Shown here: positions 9,951-19,998 of the stretch, one piece after another
Position numbering within the stretch: the first letter of the stretch is position 1
Layout: each line of letters opens with the position of its first letter
NCBI RefSeq assembly: GCF_038023995.1
Contig: NZ_CP150660.1
Coordinates: forward strand, 2,850,501-2,914,500
Reading direction: 5' to 3'
Length of the DNA stretch: 64,000 nt
Source: Polaribacter atrinae
GTDB lineage: Bacteria; Bacteroidota; Bacteroidia; Flavobacteriales; Flavobacteriaceae
Notes under the pieces: generated by a model
The model's database searches: none
What the model saw: the letters and a program-made list of their open reading frames with translations, nothing else
Told to the model about the DNA's origin: nothing
Position numbers and translations under genes: made by a program

Positions 9951-11153
9951 TTGAACTTTCCCTTATACATAGCTAAAAGATATCTTTTTACAAAAACAGG
10001 TAATAATGCCATAAATATTATTACAATTATTGCTTCTTTTGGGGTGATTGTAGGCTCATTAGCCTTGTTTATTATTCTTTCTGGTTTTTCTGGTTTGCGT
10101 ACATTTAGTTATAGTTTGTTAGATGTTTCAGATCCAGATATTAAAATTACTTCTAATAAAGGAAAAACCTTTTTATATACGGATGATGTTCATCAAGCGT
10201 TAATAAAGAATACATCTATTAAAGCAACCTCTAAAATTATAGAAGAACGTGTTTTTTTAGAGTATAATGATAAGAATGAAATTGCTTATATTAAGGGAGT
10301 TGAAGAAAGTTATACTTCTATTACACACATAGATTCTGTTATTAGTCTAGGGAGTTGGTTAGATAATGAGATGCCAAATACCGCAGTGGTTGGTAATGGA
10401 ATTTCGAGAAAATTATCATTAGGAATTTTAAATTTTGGAGCTCCTTTATCAATTATGGTTCCTAAGCCTGGGGTTGGTTTTATCAATCCTAATAACGCTT
10501 TTTATAAAACAGATGTGCAAATTGTTGGTTTGTATTCTGGTACGGAAGAGTTTGAAAGTAAATTTGTTTTTGTTTCTATAAAGGATGCAAAGAATCTATT
10601 GAATTTTAAAGAGAAACAAATAACAGGTGTAGAAATTAAATTAAAAGATAATTTAAATGCTGATTTGTTCTCGGAACAATTACAAGAACAATTAGGAACT
10701 CAATTTAAAGTACAAACCAAACAACAACTTAATGAAGTTTTCTATAAGGTAATAAACACAGAGAATTTTGTGTCTTATCTTATCTTTACATTAATTGTAA
10801 TTATAGCATTGTTTAATGTTATTGGTGCCATTATAATGATGATTATTGATAAAAAATCGAATCTAAAAACCCTTTTTAGTTTAGGGGCTTCTATAAAAGA
10901 TATTAAAAGAATATTTATTTTACAAGGTTTTCTATTAACCTTCCTAGGGATGATTGTTGGATTATCATTGGGGATTATAATCGTTTTTATTCAGAAAGAA
11001 TTTGGCGTATTTATGATTACTCAAAACTTTGCATATCCTGTAGAATTTAGATTTTCTAATCTTTTTATTGTGATAGCAACTATTACGGTGCTAGGTTTTA
11101 TAGCTTCTAAAATAGCTAGCAGTAGAATTTCTAAAGAGTTTGTTGAAAAATAA
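9951..11153 (+). CDS. LolC/LolE-like ABC transporter permease (FtsX-type)
   Basis: Inner-membrane permease of the lipoprotein-releasing/MacB type, 400 aa. It starts at TTG 9951, giving the family N-terminus FPLYIAKRYLFTKTGNNAIN. The first membrane helix (about 22-45) is followed by a periplasmic domain (about 46-270) and three C-terminal helices (about 274-390) forming the FtsX domain, with GASIKDIKRIFILQG between them. The ATPase partner is not adjacent. Extraction of lipoproteins from the inner membrane is the likely role, from family knowledge; the substrate is not shown by sequence. Confidence 0.88.
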   Translation: MNFPLYIAKRYLFTKTGNNAINIITIIASFGVIVGSLALFIILSGFSGLRTFSYSLLDVSDPDIKITSNKGKTFLYTDDVHQALIKNTSIKATSKIIEERVFLEYNDKNEIAYIKGVEESYTSITHIDSVISLGSWLDNEMPNTAVVGNGISRKLSLGILNFGAPLSIMVPKPGVGFINPNNAFYKTDVQIVGLYSGTEEFESKFVFVSIKDAKNLLNFKEKQITGVEIKLKDNLNADLFSEQLQEQLGTQFKVQTKQQLNEVFYKVINTENFVSYLIFTLIVIIALFNVIGAIIMMIIDKKSNLKTLFSLGASIKDIKRIFILQGFLLTFLGMIVGLSLGIIIVFIQKEFGVFMITQNFAYPVEFRFSNLFIVIATITVLGFIASKIASSRISKEFVEK

Positions 11154-11159
11154 TAAGCT

Positions 11160-11840
11160 ATGAAAAAAAACATCCGGTTTTTAGTAATGTTTTCTTTATT
11201 ACTGATGTTTTCTTGTAAATCTACAAAACAAGAAAGACACCCATATTTACAAAATAGCAACAAATTTTACACAATAATAACAAAAGAGCAAGCAGATAAA
11301 AGTCATAAATATTTTAAATTAACCGCTCCTAAAGAATGGAATATTTATTACGATGCACATAATTGGATATTGTATTCGCCTTTGGGAGCAGAAAAAATGA
11401 AAAGAATTGAATTAAGTAAGTTGAAAGACACTAGTTTAAAAAAAGAGAAAGCTAGAGCAATTTATGAGTTTAATCAGCAAAATCAAAATAAGAAAGGCAA
11501 TTACTGGAGTAACAATTTGACAGCTCATAGTAAGAACAAAGATTCCATAAAAGTCTATAATTATGAAGATGCTATTAATTTGTATTTAAAAAATAAAAAG
11601 CTACAGTTTAAAACAGATTTTAACTATAAGATTGTAAGAGAGAAGGATAAAAGATTTGGTGAAATCATTTACATTAAATATAACATAGATTACACCTGGA
11701 ATAATGAAACACACATAGATGCAATTATGATTGGAGATAAAAGAGTGTATTATGTTTTTTTTCAGTCTGAAGAAGCTTATTATCCTTTCTATTTTAATGA
11801 TGCAATAGAAATCATTAAATCACTCGAAATTAAAGAGTAA
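11160..11840 (+). CDS. Lipoprotein of unknown function
   Basis: 226 aa, beginning six bases after the permease. The signal peptide ends in a lipobox LMFSC with the lipidated Cys at residue 19. The rest is a soluble domain rich in Lys, Tyr and Asn, with segments such as WNIYYDAHNWILYSPLG and a C-terminal EIIKSLEI. No family is recognised. Coupling to the LolC/E-like gene suggests an envelope role, possibly as a cargo lipoprotein, but this is only context. Confidence 0.75.
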   Translation: MKKNIRFLVMFSLLLMFSCKSTKQERHPYLQNSNKFYTIITKEQADKSHKYFKLTAPKEWNIYYDAHNWILYSPLGAEKMKRIELSKLKDTSLKKEKARAIYEFNQQNQNKKGNYWSNNLTAHSKNKDSIKVYNYEDAINLYLKNKKLQFKTDFNYKIVREKDKRFGEIIYIKYNIDYTWNNETHIDAIMIGDKRVYYVFFQSEEAYYPFYFNDAIEIIKSLEIKE

Positions 11841-11885
11841 TTTATTATAAGAAACATCTAATTTGTTTTTTGTTTAGTTATAGTC

Positions 11886-11915
11886 TTTTCTTGTAGTTCA
11901 TGAAATACAAGAAAA
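11886..11915. repeat. Inverted repeat between convergent genes
   Basis: TTTTCTTGTA (11886-11895) and TACAAGAAAA (11906-11915) with a 10-nt loop, in the gap between the + strand lipoprotein and the - strand dusB. There is no trailing T run on either strand, so a terminator role is uncertain. Confidence 0.4.
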
Positions 11916-11991
11916 AAACTGTAAAAAAATCCAATTATAGAGTTGGGTGTCATTCAGAAACCTCTATAAATTATCAATTCGTAAATAGATT

Positions 11992-12990
11992 CTAAAACTG
12001 AGGAATAATTGTATTCCCAAACTTAGCCTGTACTTCATCAAACGTAGCAAAAACATCTTTTGCATCATCCGAAGTTACCATTTTCATTCTATATTCTTTA
12101 AAATGTGGAATCCCTTTAAAGTAATTGGTGTAATGTCTTCTGGTTTCAAAAACGCCTAAAACAGGACCTTTCCAATCAATAGCCATTTGTAAATGTCTTC
12201 TAGCCATTTCTACACGTTGTGCAACCGTAGGTTTTGCTAAATGTTCACCTGTTTTAAAAAAGTGTTTTACCTCATTAAAAAACCAAGGATAGCCAATAGC
12301 TGCTCTACCAATCATACAGCCGTCTAAACCGTATGAATCTCTCATTTCCATCGCTTTTTCAGGAGAAGTTACATCTCCATTTCCAAAAACAGGAATGTGC
12401 ATTCTTTGGTTATTTTTAACATCGGCAATAGGTTTCCAATCCGCTTCTCCTTTATACATTTGAGCACGAGTTCTTCCATGAATAGAAATTGCTTTGCAAC
12501 CAACATCTTGTAAACGTTCTGCAACTTCTACAATTCTAATAGAATCATGATCCCAACCCAAACGAGTTTTTACGGTGATCGGTAAGTTGGTGTGTTTTAC
12601 CATGGCTTCTGTAAGAGAAACCATTAAATCGATGTCTTTTAGAATTCCTGCTCCGGCTCCTTTAGAAACTACTTTTTTTACAGGGCAACCAAAGTTAATA
12701 TCAATAATATCTGGATTCGATTTTTCTACAATTTCTACCGTTTTTAACATAGATTCTAAATTGGCTCCAAAAATCTGAATTCCAACTGGACGTTCTTTCT
12801 CGTAGATATCTAATTTCATGATGCTTTTTGCTGCATCACGAATCAAGCCTTCAGAAGAAATAAACTCTGTATATACCACATCTGCACCTTGTTCTTTACA
12901 CAAGGCTCTAAATGGTGGATCAGAAACGTCTTCCATTGGTGCTAATAAAAGAGGAAAGTCTGGTAATTCTATGTTGCCAATTTTAATCAA
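11992..12990 (-). CDS. dusB: tRNA-dihydrouridine synthase (DusB-type)
   Basis: FMN-dependent reduction of uridine to dihydrouridine in tRNA D-loops. It is 332 aa, the usual length. Family motifs visible: PLLLAPMEDVSDPPFR at the N-terminus, the catalytic Cys in INFGCPVKKVVSKGAGAGIL, TVKTRLGWD, SIHGRTRAQMYKGEADW and GNGDV (FMN phosphate site). A -7 element TAAATTTG lies at 13015-13008 on the same strand, 17 bases before the ATG. It is monocistronic and convergent with the lipoprotein gene. Confidence 0.94.
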   Translation of the reverse strand: MIKIGNIELPDFPLLLAPMEDVSDPPFRALCKEQGADVVYTEFISSEGLIRDAAKSIMKLDIYEKERPVGIQIFGANLESMLKTVEIVEKSNPDIIDINFGCPVKKVVSKGAGAGILKDIDLMVSLTEAMVKHTNLPITVKTRLGWDHDSIRIVEVAERLQDVGCKAISIHGRTRAQMYKGEADWKPIADVKNNQRMHIPVFGNGDVTSPEKAMEMRDSYGLDGCMIGRAAIGYPWFFNEVKHFFKTGEHLAKPTVAQRVEMARRHLQMAIDWKGPVLGVFETRRHYTNYFKGIPHFKEYRMKMVTSDDAKDVFATFDEVQAKFGNTIIPQF

Positions 12991-13007
12991 AACGATTTAA
13001 TTTTTTG

Positions 13008-13015
13008 CAAATTTA
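13008..13015 (-). promoter_or_regulatory. -7 element of dusB
   Basis: TAAATTTG on the minus strand, 17 bases upstream of the dusB start codon. Confidence 0.45.
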
Positions 13016-13174
13016 GTGTTTTTTTCAACCTTTAAGTAGAAAAATATTTTCTTCTATTTTTGAAATAGAAATAGCTTTTATTTTCATCGTGTTAATTATC
13101 TCTTTGAAATATGAAAAGCATTGTAGTTTAAAAATAAAAATTATATATTACAGTATAATAGAATCATTACAATT

Positions 13175-13450
13175 ATGGGAGCAAAAGAAGATATATTAAA
13201 AAAAATCAGTTTTTTAATTACTAGTAAATTTCAAAATCCGGCAGAAGCTTTTCTTTTTTTTGATAAAGATAAAGACGGTAAATTAAACAAAGATGAAGTA
13301 AAAGACCTATTAAAAGACGCAGATATTAGTAGCTTTTTTAGAGGTATTGTAGCTGGTGAATTGATAAAAGGGTACGATAAGTCTGGAGATGAATGCATCA
13401 ATTTAGATGAGTTTAAGGTAGCAATTGCAGAATTAGAAAGAGATTTGTAA
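13175..13450 (+). CDS. Small EF-hand calcium-binding protein
   Basis: 91 aa, acidic, no signal peptide, so probably cytoplasmic. Two EF-hand motifs are visible: DKDKDGKLNKDE (about residues 30-41), a canonical 12-residue loop with acidic ligands at 1, 3, 5 and Glu at 12, and DKSGDECINLDE (about 67-78), also canonical in ligand pattern. The pair forms a single calmodulin-like lobe. It stands alone between divergent dusB and lepA, with its own leader. The target is unknown. EF-hand pairs of this size are uncommon in bacteria but occur in Bacteroidota. Confidence 0.8.
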   Translation: MGAKEDILKKISFLITSKFQNPAEAFLFFDKDKDGKLNKDEVKDLLKDADISSFFRGIVAGELIKGYDKSGDECINLDEFKVAIAELERDL

Positions 13451-13598
13451 ATCTCTTTCTAGTTTTTTTAATTATTTGTGAAAGAAATGAACACTCTTAA
13501 TAAGGTTTATCAAATACTTTTCTTGTAAGTGGCAACAAGTAGATGGTAATTGCAGCAATTAGATACTTTTAGTTATTTAATTCACAAACTTATTTACC

Positions 13599-13606
13599 TA
13601 TCTTTG
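13599..13606 (+). promoter_or_regulatory. -7 element of lepA
   Basis: TATCTTTG, 28 bases before the preferred lepA ATG at 13635. The TTG at 13611 would sit at about the transcription start, which is another reason not to use it. Confidence 0.5.
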
Positions 13607-13634
13607 TCAGTTGAACGCAGTTAGAAAACGAAGT

Positions 13635-15431
13635 ATGAAAAACATTAGAAACTTTTGCATTATCGCACATATAGATCATGGAAAAAGTACGTTAGCAGAT
13701 AGATTATTAGAATATACAGGCTCTGTAACAGATCGAGAAAAGAAAGATCAGTTATTAGATAATATGGATTTAGAACGCGAGCGCGGAATTACCATAAAAT
13801 CGCATGCCATTCAAATGGATTTTGTTCACAAAGGAGAACAATATGTTTTAAATTTAATTGATACTCCAGGTCACGTAGATTTTTCTTACGAAGTTTCTCG
13901 TTCTATTGCTGCTTGTGAGGGCGCTTTGTTAATTGTAGATGCAGCACAAAGCATACAAGCACAAACAATTTCTAACTTATACCTGGCTTTAGAGAATGAT
14001 TTAGAAATTATTCCGGTTTTAAATAAAGTAGATTTACCTTCTGCAAACCCAGAAGAAGTAACAGATGATATTGTAGATTTATTAGGTTGTGAGCCAGAAG
14101 ACGTTATACACGCAAGTGGAAAAACAGGTTTTGGTGTTGATAACATACTAGCTGCAATTATTGATAGAATTCCTGCACCAAAAGGAGATCCTGACGCACC
14201 GTTACAAGCTTTAATTTTCGATTCTGTTTACAATTCTTATAGAGGGATTGAAACTTATTTTAGAGTTTTAAACGGAGAAATTAAAAAAGGACAACGTATT
14301 AAATTCATGGCAACAGATAATGAATATTTTGCGGATGAAGTAGGTACATTAAAACTAACCCAAGTTGTAAAACAATCTGTAAAAACAGGTGATGTTGGAT
14401 ATTTAATTACAGGAATTAAAACAGCAAAAGAAGTAAAAGTAGGTGATACTATTACAGATGCCGCAAACCCAACAAAAGAAATTATAGATGGTTTCGAAGA
14501 TGTAAAACCAATGGTTTTTGCAGGAATTTATCCTGTAGATACAGAAGATTACGAAGAGTTGCGTTATTCTATGGAAAAACTGCAATTAAATGATGCTTCT
14601 TTGGTTTTTGTACCAGAAAGTTCTGCTGCTTTAGGTTTTGGTTTCCGTTGTGGATTCTTAGGAATGTTACACATGGAAATTATTCAAGAACGTTTAGAGC
14701 GTGAGTTTAATATGACTGTTATTACAACGGTTCCCAACGTTTCTTATCATGCCTATACAAAGAAGAATCCAAACGAAATATTACTTTTAAATAACCCAAC
14801 AGATTTACCAGATCCATCGAGATTGGATAGAGTAGAAGAGCCTTTCATTAAAGCTTCTATTATTACAAAATCAGACTTTGTGGGTCAAGTAATGAGTTTG
14901 TGTATCGAAAAACGTGGAGAAATTACCAATCAAACTTATTTAACAACAGAAAGAGTTGAGTTAACGTTTGATATGCCTTTGGCAGAAATTGTTTTCGATT
15001 TTTATGATAGATTAAAAACAGTTTCTAAAGGATATGCTTCTTTCGATTATTCTCCGATAGGAATGAGAGAATCTAAATTAGTACGTGTAGATATTTTATT
15101 AAACGGACAACCCGTAGATGCACTTTCTGCGCTTTTACATGCAGATAACGCTTATACAATTGGTAAGAAAATTGTAGAGAAATTAAAAGAATTAATACCA
15201 AGACAACAGTTTGATATTCCTATTCAGGCAGCAATTGGAGCAAAAATTATTGCGCGTGAAACTACCAAAGCATTGCGTAAAGATGTTACTGCAAAATGTT
15301 ATGGTGGAGATATTTCTAGAAAACGTAAGTTACTAGAAAAGCAGAAAAAAGGAAAGAAAAGAATGCGTCAGGTTGGTAATGTAGAAATCCCGCAAGAAGC
15401 ATTTATGGCGGTTTTAAAACTCAATGATTAG
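13635..15431 (+). CDS. lepA: Elongation factor 4 (back-translocating GTPase)
   Basis: Ribosome-associated GTPase that remodels stalled or misassembled ribosomes. The start is set at ATG 13635, giving 598 aa, the standard length, and [19 protein letters not shown] with the G1 P-loop. Other G motifs: [10 protein letters not shown] (G2 region), [15 protein letters not shown] (G3) and NKVDLP (G4). The LepA-specific C-terminal domain ends with [20 protein letters not shown] and [10 protein letters not shown]. The alternative TTG at 13611 adds eight residues not typical of the family. Confidence 0.97.
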   Translation: MKNIRNFCIIAHIDHGKSTLADRLLEYTGSVTDREKKDQLLDNMDLERERGITIKSHAIQMDFVHKGEQYVLNLIDTPGHVDFSYEVSRSIAACEGALLIVDAAQSIQAQTISNLYLALENDLEIIPVLNKVDLPSANPEEVTDDIVDLLGCEPEDVIHASGKTGFGVDNILAAIIDRIPAPKGDPDAPLQALIFDSVYNSYRGIETYFRVLNGEIKKGQRIKFMATDNEYFADEVGTLKLTQVVKQSVKTGDVGYLITGIKTAKEVKVGDTITDAANPTKEIIDGFEDVKPMVFAGIYPVDTEDYEELRYSMEKLQLNDASLVFVPESSAALGFGFRCGFLGMLHMEIIQERLEREFNMTVITTVPNVSYHAYTKKNPNEILLLNNPTDLPDPSRLDRVEEPFIKASIITKSDFVGQVMSLCIEKRGEITNQTYLTTERVELTFDMPLAEIVFDFYDRLKTVSKGYASFDYSPIGMRESKLVRVDILLNGQPVDALSALLHADNAYTIGKKIVEKLKELIPRQQFDIPIQAAIGAKIIARETTKALRKDVTAKCYGGDISRKRKLLEKQKKGKKRMRQVGNVEIPQEAFMAVLKLND

Positions 15432-15448
15432 ATTCAATTTTTTTTAAG

Positions 15449-16543
15449 ATGAATAATTATGATGTTATAATTGTAGGGGCCGGTACAGCAGGATTAATAC
15501 TAGCAAGAGAATTAGGTCGTCAAAAACACAAAACACTCCTTTTGGATAGGAAAAAAGATTTACTGGAATTTTCATTTAATACACTAGGTAGTTTTATGAA
15601 TTTAGAAAATTTTGAACTGTCTAGTAATGTTGTTGCTCAAAAGATTGATAAAGCTGTTGTACATTCTAAATATTTAAAAGAGGAAATAAAAGTTGATGCT
15701 TATATTTTAGATAAAAAAAATGTACATGAAGAATTAATTGCATCTATAGATACGAATTTTGTTGATATTCAATTAGGGATTTATGTTAAAGATATTACAA
15801 CCAATTTAGAAAATAATTTTACAGCAGTTACAGATAAAAATAAGAATAAATATAAAGCTAAAATCTTTGTAGATGCTTCTGGTACAATTGGTGTTTTGAG
15901 TAAAAAAATAGGTTTAATTCCTAAAATAACAGAGCTTGCTACAGGTGTGGAGTATAATGTTAAATATCTAGGGAACGGAAATGAATTACATTTATTACTA
16001 GGTAAAGATTACAAAGGTGGTTATGGTTGGATTTTTCCATTAAAAAACAAAAGAGCAATTATAGGTTTTGGTACTTTTGATAAAAGCATGATTAAAGATT
16101 TAAAAGAGAATTTACATGCTATTTTAAAATTACCTAACATTCATAAAATAGTTAGAAAGGATAATGATAAAGTAGAAGGAGGAAGTATTCCTATAACACC
16201 TGTATTAGATAAGTTTGTGAAAAACAATCTTGTTTGTGTTGGCGATTGTGTTTCTCAAGTTAATCCAATAGTGGGTGAAGGATACAAGTTCATTTTTGAA
16301 TCTGCAATTATGGCAAGTAAAGCTATAAATGAGTCATTAGTCAAAAATGAATTAAAACTACTTTTAAATTACGAATTAGCTTGGAAACAAAGATTTTTAT
16401 CTAATTATAAACGTTCTAAAATAGCACAAGAAAGAATCTTTTCGCTTTCTAAAAATGATTTTTTAACAGATATAGGGATGGTTTTATTAAAGTTAAGAGC
16501 AAATAAAAAGAATATACAAACACTTTCTGGTGAATATTCTTAA
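15449..16543 (+). CDS. FAD-dependent oxidoreductase of the geranylgeranyl-reductase-like type
   Basis: 364 aa flavoprotein. The N-terminal Rossmann motif is DVIIVGAGTAGLILARELG, followed by the acidic end of the second strand in LLLDRKKD. A later FAD motif is LVCVGDCVSQVNPIVGEGYK (about 266-285), with the conserved GD and P-x-x-G-E-G. GYGWIFPLKNKRAIIGFG matches the middle sheet of geranylgeranyl reductase/squalene epoxidase-like enzymes. The substrate is unknown; an isoprenoid or lipid is plausible from family knowledge. It starts 17 bp after lepA and may be cotranscribed. Confidence 0.8.
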   Translation: MNNYDVIIVGAGTAGLILARELGRQKHKTLLLDRKKDLLEFSFNTLGSFMNLENFELSSNVVAQKIDKAVVHSKYLKEEIKVDAYILDKKNVHEELIASIDTNFVDIQLGIYVKDITTNLENNFTAVTDKNKNKYKAKIFVDASGTIGVLSKKIGLIPKITELATGVEYNVKYLGNGNELHLLLGKDYKGGYGWIFPLKNKRAIIGFGTFDKSMIKDLKENLHAILKLPNIHKIVRKDNDKVEGGSIPITPVLDKFVKNNLVCVGDCVSQVNPIVGEGYKFIFESAIMASKAINESLVKNELKLLLNYELAWKQRFLSNYKRSKIAQERIFSLSKNDFLTDIGMVLLKLRANKKNIQTLSGEYS

Positions 16544-16767
16544 AATTACTGCTTAAACTATTTCCTTAAGTCAAAGGTGACAGAATACTTTCTCGTTACC
16601 TTGTTTTGTACAAATAAGTAATAGGTTTTTTATTTTTTTTAAATAAAATTTACCCTTGTATTTTACATTTTATTAATGTTATTACTTTTCTGTCAAAGAT
16701 TATATTGTTCTAGCAGGGATATGAATTTAGGTTGGCATATCAGAAAGATAAAAATTATCTGCAATAC

Positions 16768-17466
16768 TTAATCTCTTCCTCCTAAAATTTGAAGTCCCCA
16801 ATATAATAATGAAGCTAGAGAACCTAAAGCTGCTACTAAATACGTTCTAGCAGCCCATTTTAGAGCGTCTGTTGCACCAGCTAATTCTTCTTGACTAACC
16901 ATATTCTTATTTTCTAACCAAGCCAATGCTCTGTTACTAGCGTCATATTCTACAGGTAAAGTTATAAAGCTAAAAAGCGTTGCAAAACCCATAAAAACCA
17001 AACCAGTAATGGCAATATAAAAACCAATTCCGGTAGATCCAGAGGCTGCTCCCATAATTAAACCACCAATTACCAACCATTGAGAGAATTTAGAAGTTAG
17101 ACTTACAATTGGCACTAATTGAGATCGCATGGTTAAATAACTATATGCTTGTGCGTGTTGCACTGCGTGTCCGCATTCGTGTGCAGCAACTGCAGCTGCA
17201 GCTGCGTTTCTTTGGTTGTAAACAGATTCACTTAAATTTACTGTTTTATCTGCAGGATTGTAATGGTCTGTTAATCTACCAGGTGTAGAAATAACTTTTA
17301 CATCAAAAATACCGTTATCAGCAAGCATTTTTTGTGCAATTTCTGCACCGCTCATCCCATTTCTAAGCTGAATTTTAGAGTATTTTTTAAATTTATTTTT
17401 TAAAGTATTACTAACTAACCAACTCGCTAAAGCAATTGCACCAATTAAAATATAGAAACCTATCAT
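16768..17466 (-). CDS. Membrane zinc metallopeptidase (YugP family)
   Basis: 232 aa integral membrane protein of the neutral zinc metallopeptidase family (Zn_peptidase_2). The zinc motif HECGH is in AAAAVAAHECGHAVQHA. There is one membrane helix at the N-terminus (about 2-20), two in the middle (about 120-170) and one near the C-terminus. The segment LPVEYDASNRALAWLE is the conserved downstream family signature, probably with the third ligand. The physiological substrate is not known for this family. No terminator is obvious. Confidence 0.88.
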   Translation of the reverse strand: MIGFYILIGAIALASWLVSNTLKNKFKKYSKIQLRNGMSGAEIAQKMLADNGIFDVKVISTPGRLTDHYNPADKTVNLSESVYNQRNAAAAAVAAHECGHAVQHAQAYSYLTMRSQLVPIVSLTSKFSQWLVIGGLIMGAASGSTGIGFYIAITGLVFMGFATLFSFITLPVEYDASNRALAWLENKNMVSQEELAGATDALKWAARTYLVAALGSLASLLYWGLQILGGRD

Positions 17467-17561
17467 AATTTATATTGTTTAAAAATTGTATTTCATTTTT
17501 GTTTGATAAATTTACAACATAAAGTATTCCAATTTATTGTTTGGAGAATAAAAATGACAAA

Positions 17562-18608
17562 ATGACAACGAAACCCAACATATTACTCATTTATACTGGA
17601 GGAACTATTGGTATGATTAAAGATTATAAAACGAATGCTTTAAAATCATTCGATTTTAGTCAGATTGTAGATAAAATTCCAGAATTACAACAGTTAAACT
17701 GTAGTATAAAAAGTATTTCATTTGAAGAGCCAATAGATTCATCAAACATGAATACCGAATATTATATTAGTATTGTAGAGATTATTGAAGAGAATTATAA
17801 AAAATTTGATGGTTTTGTTGTTTTATCAGGTTCAGACACTATGGCGTATACTTCTTCTGCAATAAGTTTTATGTTAGAAAATTTGCAAAAACCCATCATT
17901 TTCACAGGATCTCAACTTCCTATAGGAGATTTAAGAACAGATGCGAAAGAAAATTTAATTACTTCAATAGAAGTTGCAAGTGCCAACAAAAATGGTGTAC
18001 CTATTATATCTGAAGTTTGTTTGTATTTCGAATACAAATTATATAGGGCAAATAGAACTACTAAAATTAGTTCAGAACAATTTGAGGCTTTTACTTCTTT
18101 AAACTTTCCTCCACTAGCAGAAAGTGGTGTGCATCTTAAATTTAATGAGCATATAGTTCATCAATCTAAGAATAAAGAAAATGATTTAATTGTTAGAAAG
18201 AATTTGGTTGATGAAGTAGTAATTTTAAAATTGTTTCCCGGAATATCAAATGTAGTTATAGAAAGTGTTTTAAATATTCCAAATTTAAAAGGAGTTGTAT
18301 TAGAAACGTTTGGGTCTGGTAATGCTCCAAATTCAGAAAGCTTTATAAGCTTGTTAAAAAAGGCTATAGATAAAGGAATTAAAATTATAAACGTAACCCA
18401 ATGTAAAAGTGGTAGGGTAATGATGGGGCATTATGATACTAGTTTATTGCTTTTAGAAATGGGAGTTATTAACGGTAGAGATATTACCACCGAGTCTGCA
18501 ATCGCTAAATTAATGTACTTATTAGATAAAAACCTATCAGATGAAGAGTTTAGACATTTTTTTGAAAAATCATTAAGAGGCGAATTAACTGATAATTATC
18601 ATTTTTAA
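17562..18608 (+). CDS. ansA: Type I L-asparaginase
   Basis: Hydrolyses L-asparagine to aspartate and ammonia; type I is cytoplasmic, and no signal peptide is present. ATG 17562 gives 348 aa; a TTG at 17541 would add seven polar residues. First catalytic motif: LLIYTGGTIGM (Thr nucleophile). Second: FDGFVVLSGSDTMAYTSSA, where the usual HGTDTM is replaced by SGSDTM, a modest change that keeps Asp-Thr. Conserved later segments are TGSQLPIGDLRTDAKENLIT and VVLETFGSGNAP. Confidence 0.88.
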   Translation: MTTKPNILLIYTGGTIGMIKDYKTNALKSFDFSQIVDKIPELQQLNCSIKSISFEEPIDSSNMNTEYYISIVEIIEENYKKFDGFVVLSGSDTMAYTSSAISFMLENLQKPIIFTGSQLPIGDLRTDAKENLITSIEVASANKNGVPIISEVCLYFEYKLYRANRTTKISSEQFEAFTSLNFPPLAESGVHLKFNEHIVHQSKNKENDLIVRKNLVDEVVILKLFPGISNVVIESVLNIPNLKGVVLETFGSGNAPNSESFISLLKKAIDKGIKIINVTQCKSGRVMMGHYDTSLLLLEMGVINGRDITTESAIAKLMYLLDKNLSDEEFRHFFEKSLRGELTDNYHF

Positions 18609-18691
18609 AGATATAATTGAGTTAAATGAAGTTTTTAACATCAAATAGATTGATTTTTTTTTTAAATGCTCAATATTTTTTTGTTACTTGG

Positions 18692-18713
18692 CACTCTCAA
18701 AAGTATTAGAGTG
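18692..18713 (+). terminator. Weak hairpin after ansA
   Basis: CACTCT (18692-18697) and AGAGTG (18708-18713), a 10-nt loop, then GTTATTTTTAATT. The short stem and imperfect T tract make this a tentative terminator. Confidence 0.35.
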
Positions 18714-18807
18714 GTTATTTTTAATTAAATTATCATTCATATTGTTTTTTTGAGATGAAAATTAATATCTTTAACCCGTTAACTATTAAAAATTAATTAT
18801 AACAAAG

Positions 18808-19530
18808 ATGAAAAAAGTAGTAAATGTCCTATCCGTAACAGGATTTATGTTTTTTGGAGCTATTCAATCAACTTTCGCACAAGAAGCAGCTGAAGAGTCA
18901 AAAACTTTCCACCAAGAATTAAAACAACGTTTTATTGAGGGTGGCCCAGAATTTATGGGAATTGTATTAGTAGCCTTAATTTTAGGTTTAGCAATAGCAA
19001 TTGAAAGAATTATTTATTTAAACATGGCAACAACAAATACTAAGAAATTAGTAGCAAGTGTAGATGATGCTTTAAGTTCTGGTGGTATAGAAGCTGCTAA
19101 AGAAGTTTGTAGAAACTCTAAAGGCCCAGTTGCATCTATCTTTTACCAAGGTTTAGATAGAGTAGATGAAGGAGTAGATGCTGCAGAAAAAGCTGTAGTT
19201 TCTTATGGAGGAGTTCAAATGGGACTTTTAGAGAAAAACATTTCTTGGTTATCTTTATTTATTGCTTTAGCACCGATGCTTGGGTTTATGGGTACGGTAA
19301 TTGGTATGATTCAGGCATTTGATATGATTGCAGTAGCAAATGATATTTCTCCTGGAGTTGTAGCAGTTGGTATTAAAGTAGCCTTATTAACAACAGTATT
19401 TGGTTTAATAGTAGCAATTATTTTACAAATTTTTTATAATTATATCGTTTCTAAAATCGATAGTATTGTAAATAACATGGAAGATGCATCTATTCAATTA
19501 ATAGATTTATTAGTGAAATTTAAAAAATAA
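18808..19530 (+). CDS. exbB: MotA/TolQ/ExbB proton-channel protein
   Basis: Inner-membrane proton channel subunit that, with ExbD, energises TonB or Tol. 240 aa. The N-terminal helix and FAQ signal-like end (about 1-24) are followed by membrane helices near 48-68, 145-170 and 190-215. Conserved family segments are LEKNISWLSLFIALAPMLGF, MGTVIGMIQAFDMIA and GIKVALLTTVFGLIVAI. First gene of a four-gene operon exbB-X-exbD-exbD with spacers of 4-18 bp. Energising the SusC-type receptor at 57 kb is a reasonable inference. No tonB is adjacent. Confidence 0.92.
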   Translation: MKKVVNVLSVTGFMFFGAIQSTFAQEAAEESKTFHQELKQRFIEGGPEFMGIVLVALILGLAIAIERIIYLNMATTNTKKLVASVDDALSSGGIEAAKEVCRNSKGPVASIFYQGLDRVDEGVDAAEKAVVSYGGVQMGLLEKNISWLSLFIALAPMLGFMGTVIGMIQAFDMIAVANDISPGVVAVGIKVALLTTVFGLIVAIILQIFYNYIVSKIDSIVNNMEDASIQLIDLLVKFKK

Positions 19531-19538
19531 GATATATT

Positions 19539-19994
19539 ATGAAAAATAATTTATCAAAAATTTTAAACATATTTATAGCTGTTATAGCTGTAATTGGAGC
19601 CTTTCTCTTTGTCAACATCTTTATGACTGATGAGGGAGATACAGCAGCCTTAAGTGGTTCTGTTGGTAGTATAGTTACATTTTCTACTATATTACTTTAC
19701 TTTGCAGTAGGTGCAACATTGTTGCTTTCTTTATTTAGCCTTTTTACAAATCCAGAAAATTTGAAAAAGACTTTATTAGGAGTTGCTGCTTTAGGTGTAG
19801 TATTAGTTTTTGCTTACTTTTTAGCAGATAGTAATGCTGTATTAGATACACAAGGAAAAGTACTTGTTGGTGGTGAAGCTGGAGCTTCTAGTAACCAATG
19901 GGTAGGAACTGGAATATGGTATAGCGTTTGTTTAGGCCTTGTAGCTAGTTTGTTCTTTGTATACGATTTAGTAAAAGGATTAATAAAATCATAA
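19539..19994 (+). CDS. Membrane protein of the ExbB-ExbD operon, unknown function
   Basis: 151 aa with about four hydrophobic segments: near 10-26, 45-70, 78-95 and 125-145. It lies between exbB and the first exbD, 8 bp from one and 4 bp from the other, so it is almost certainly part of the same complex or operon. No motif is recognised. I recall small membrane proteins in this position in other Flavobacteriia, which suggests a lineage-specific accessory subunit, but this needs comparison. Confidence 0.75.
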   Translation: MKNNLSKILNIFIAVIAVIGAFLFVNIFMTDEGDTAALSGSVGSIVTFSTILLYFAVGATLLLSLFSLFTNPENLKKTLLGVAALGVVLVFAYFLADSNAVLDTQGKVLVGGEAGASSNQWVGTGIWYSVCLGLVASLFFVYDLVKGLIKS

Positions 19995-19998
19995 TAAT

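Noticed and set aside
17541..17561. TTG start for asparaginase
   Set aside because: Adds seven polar residues not seen in the family; ATG 17562 fits.
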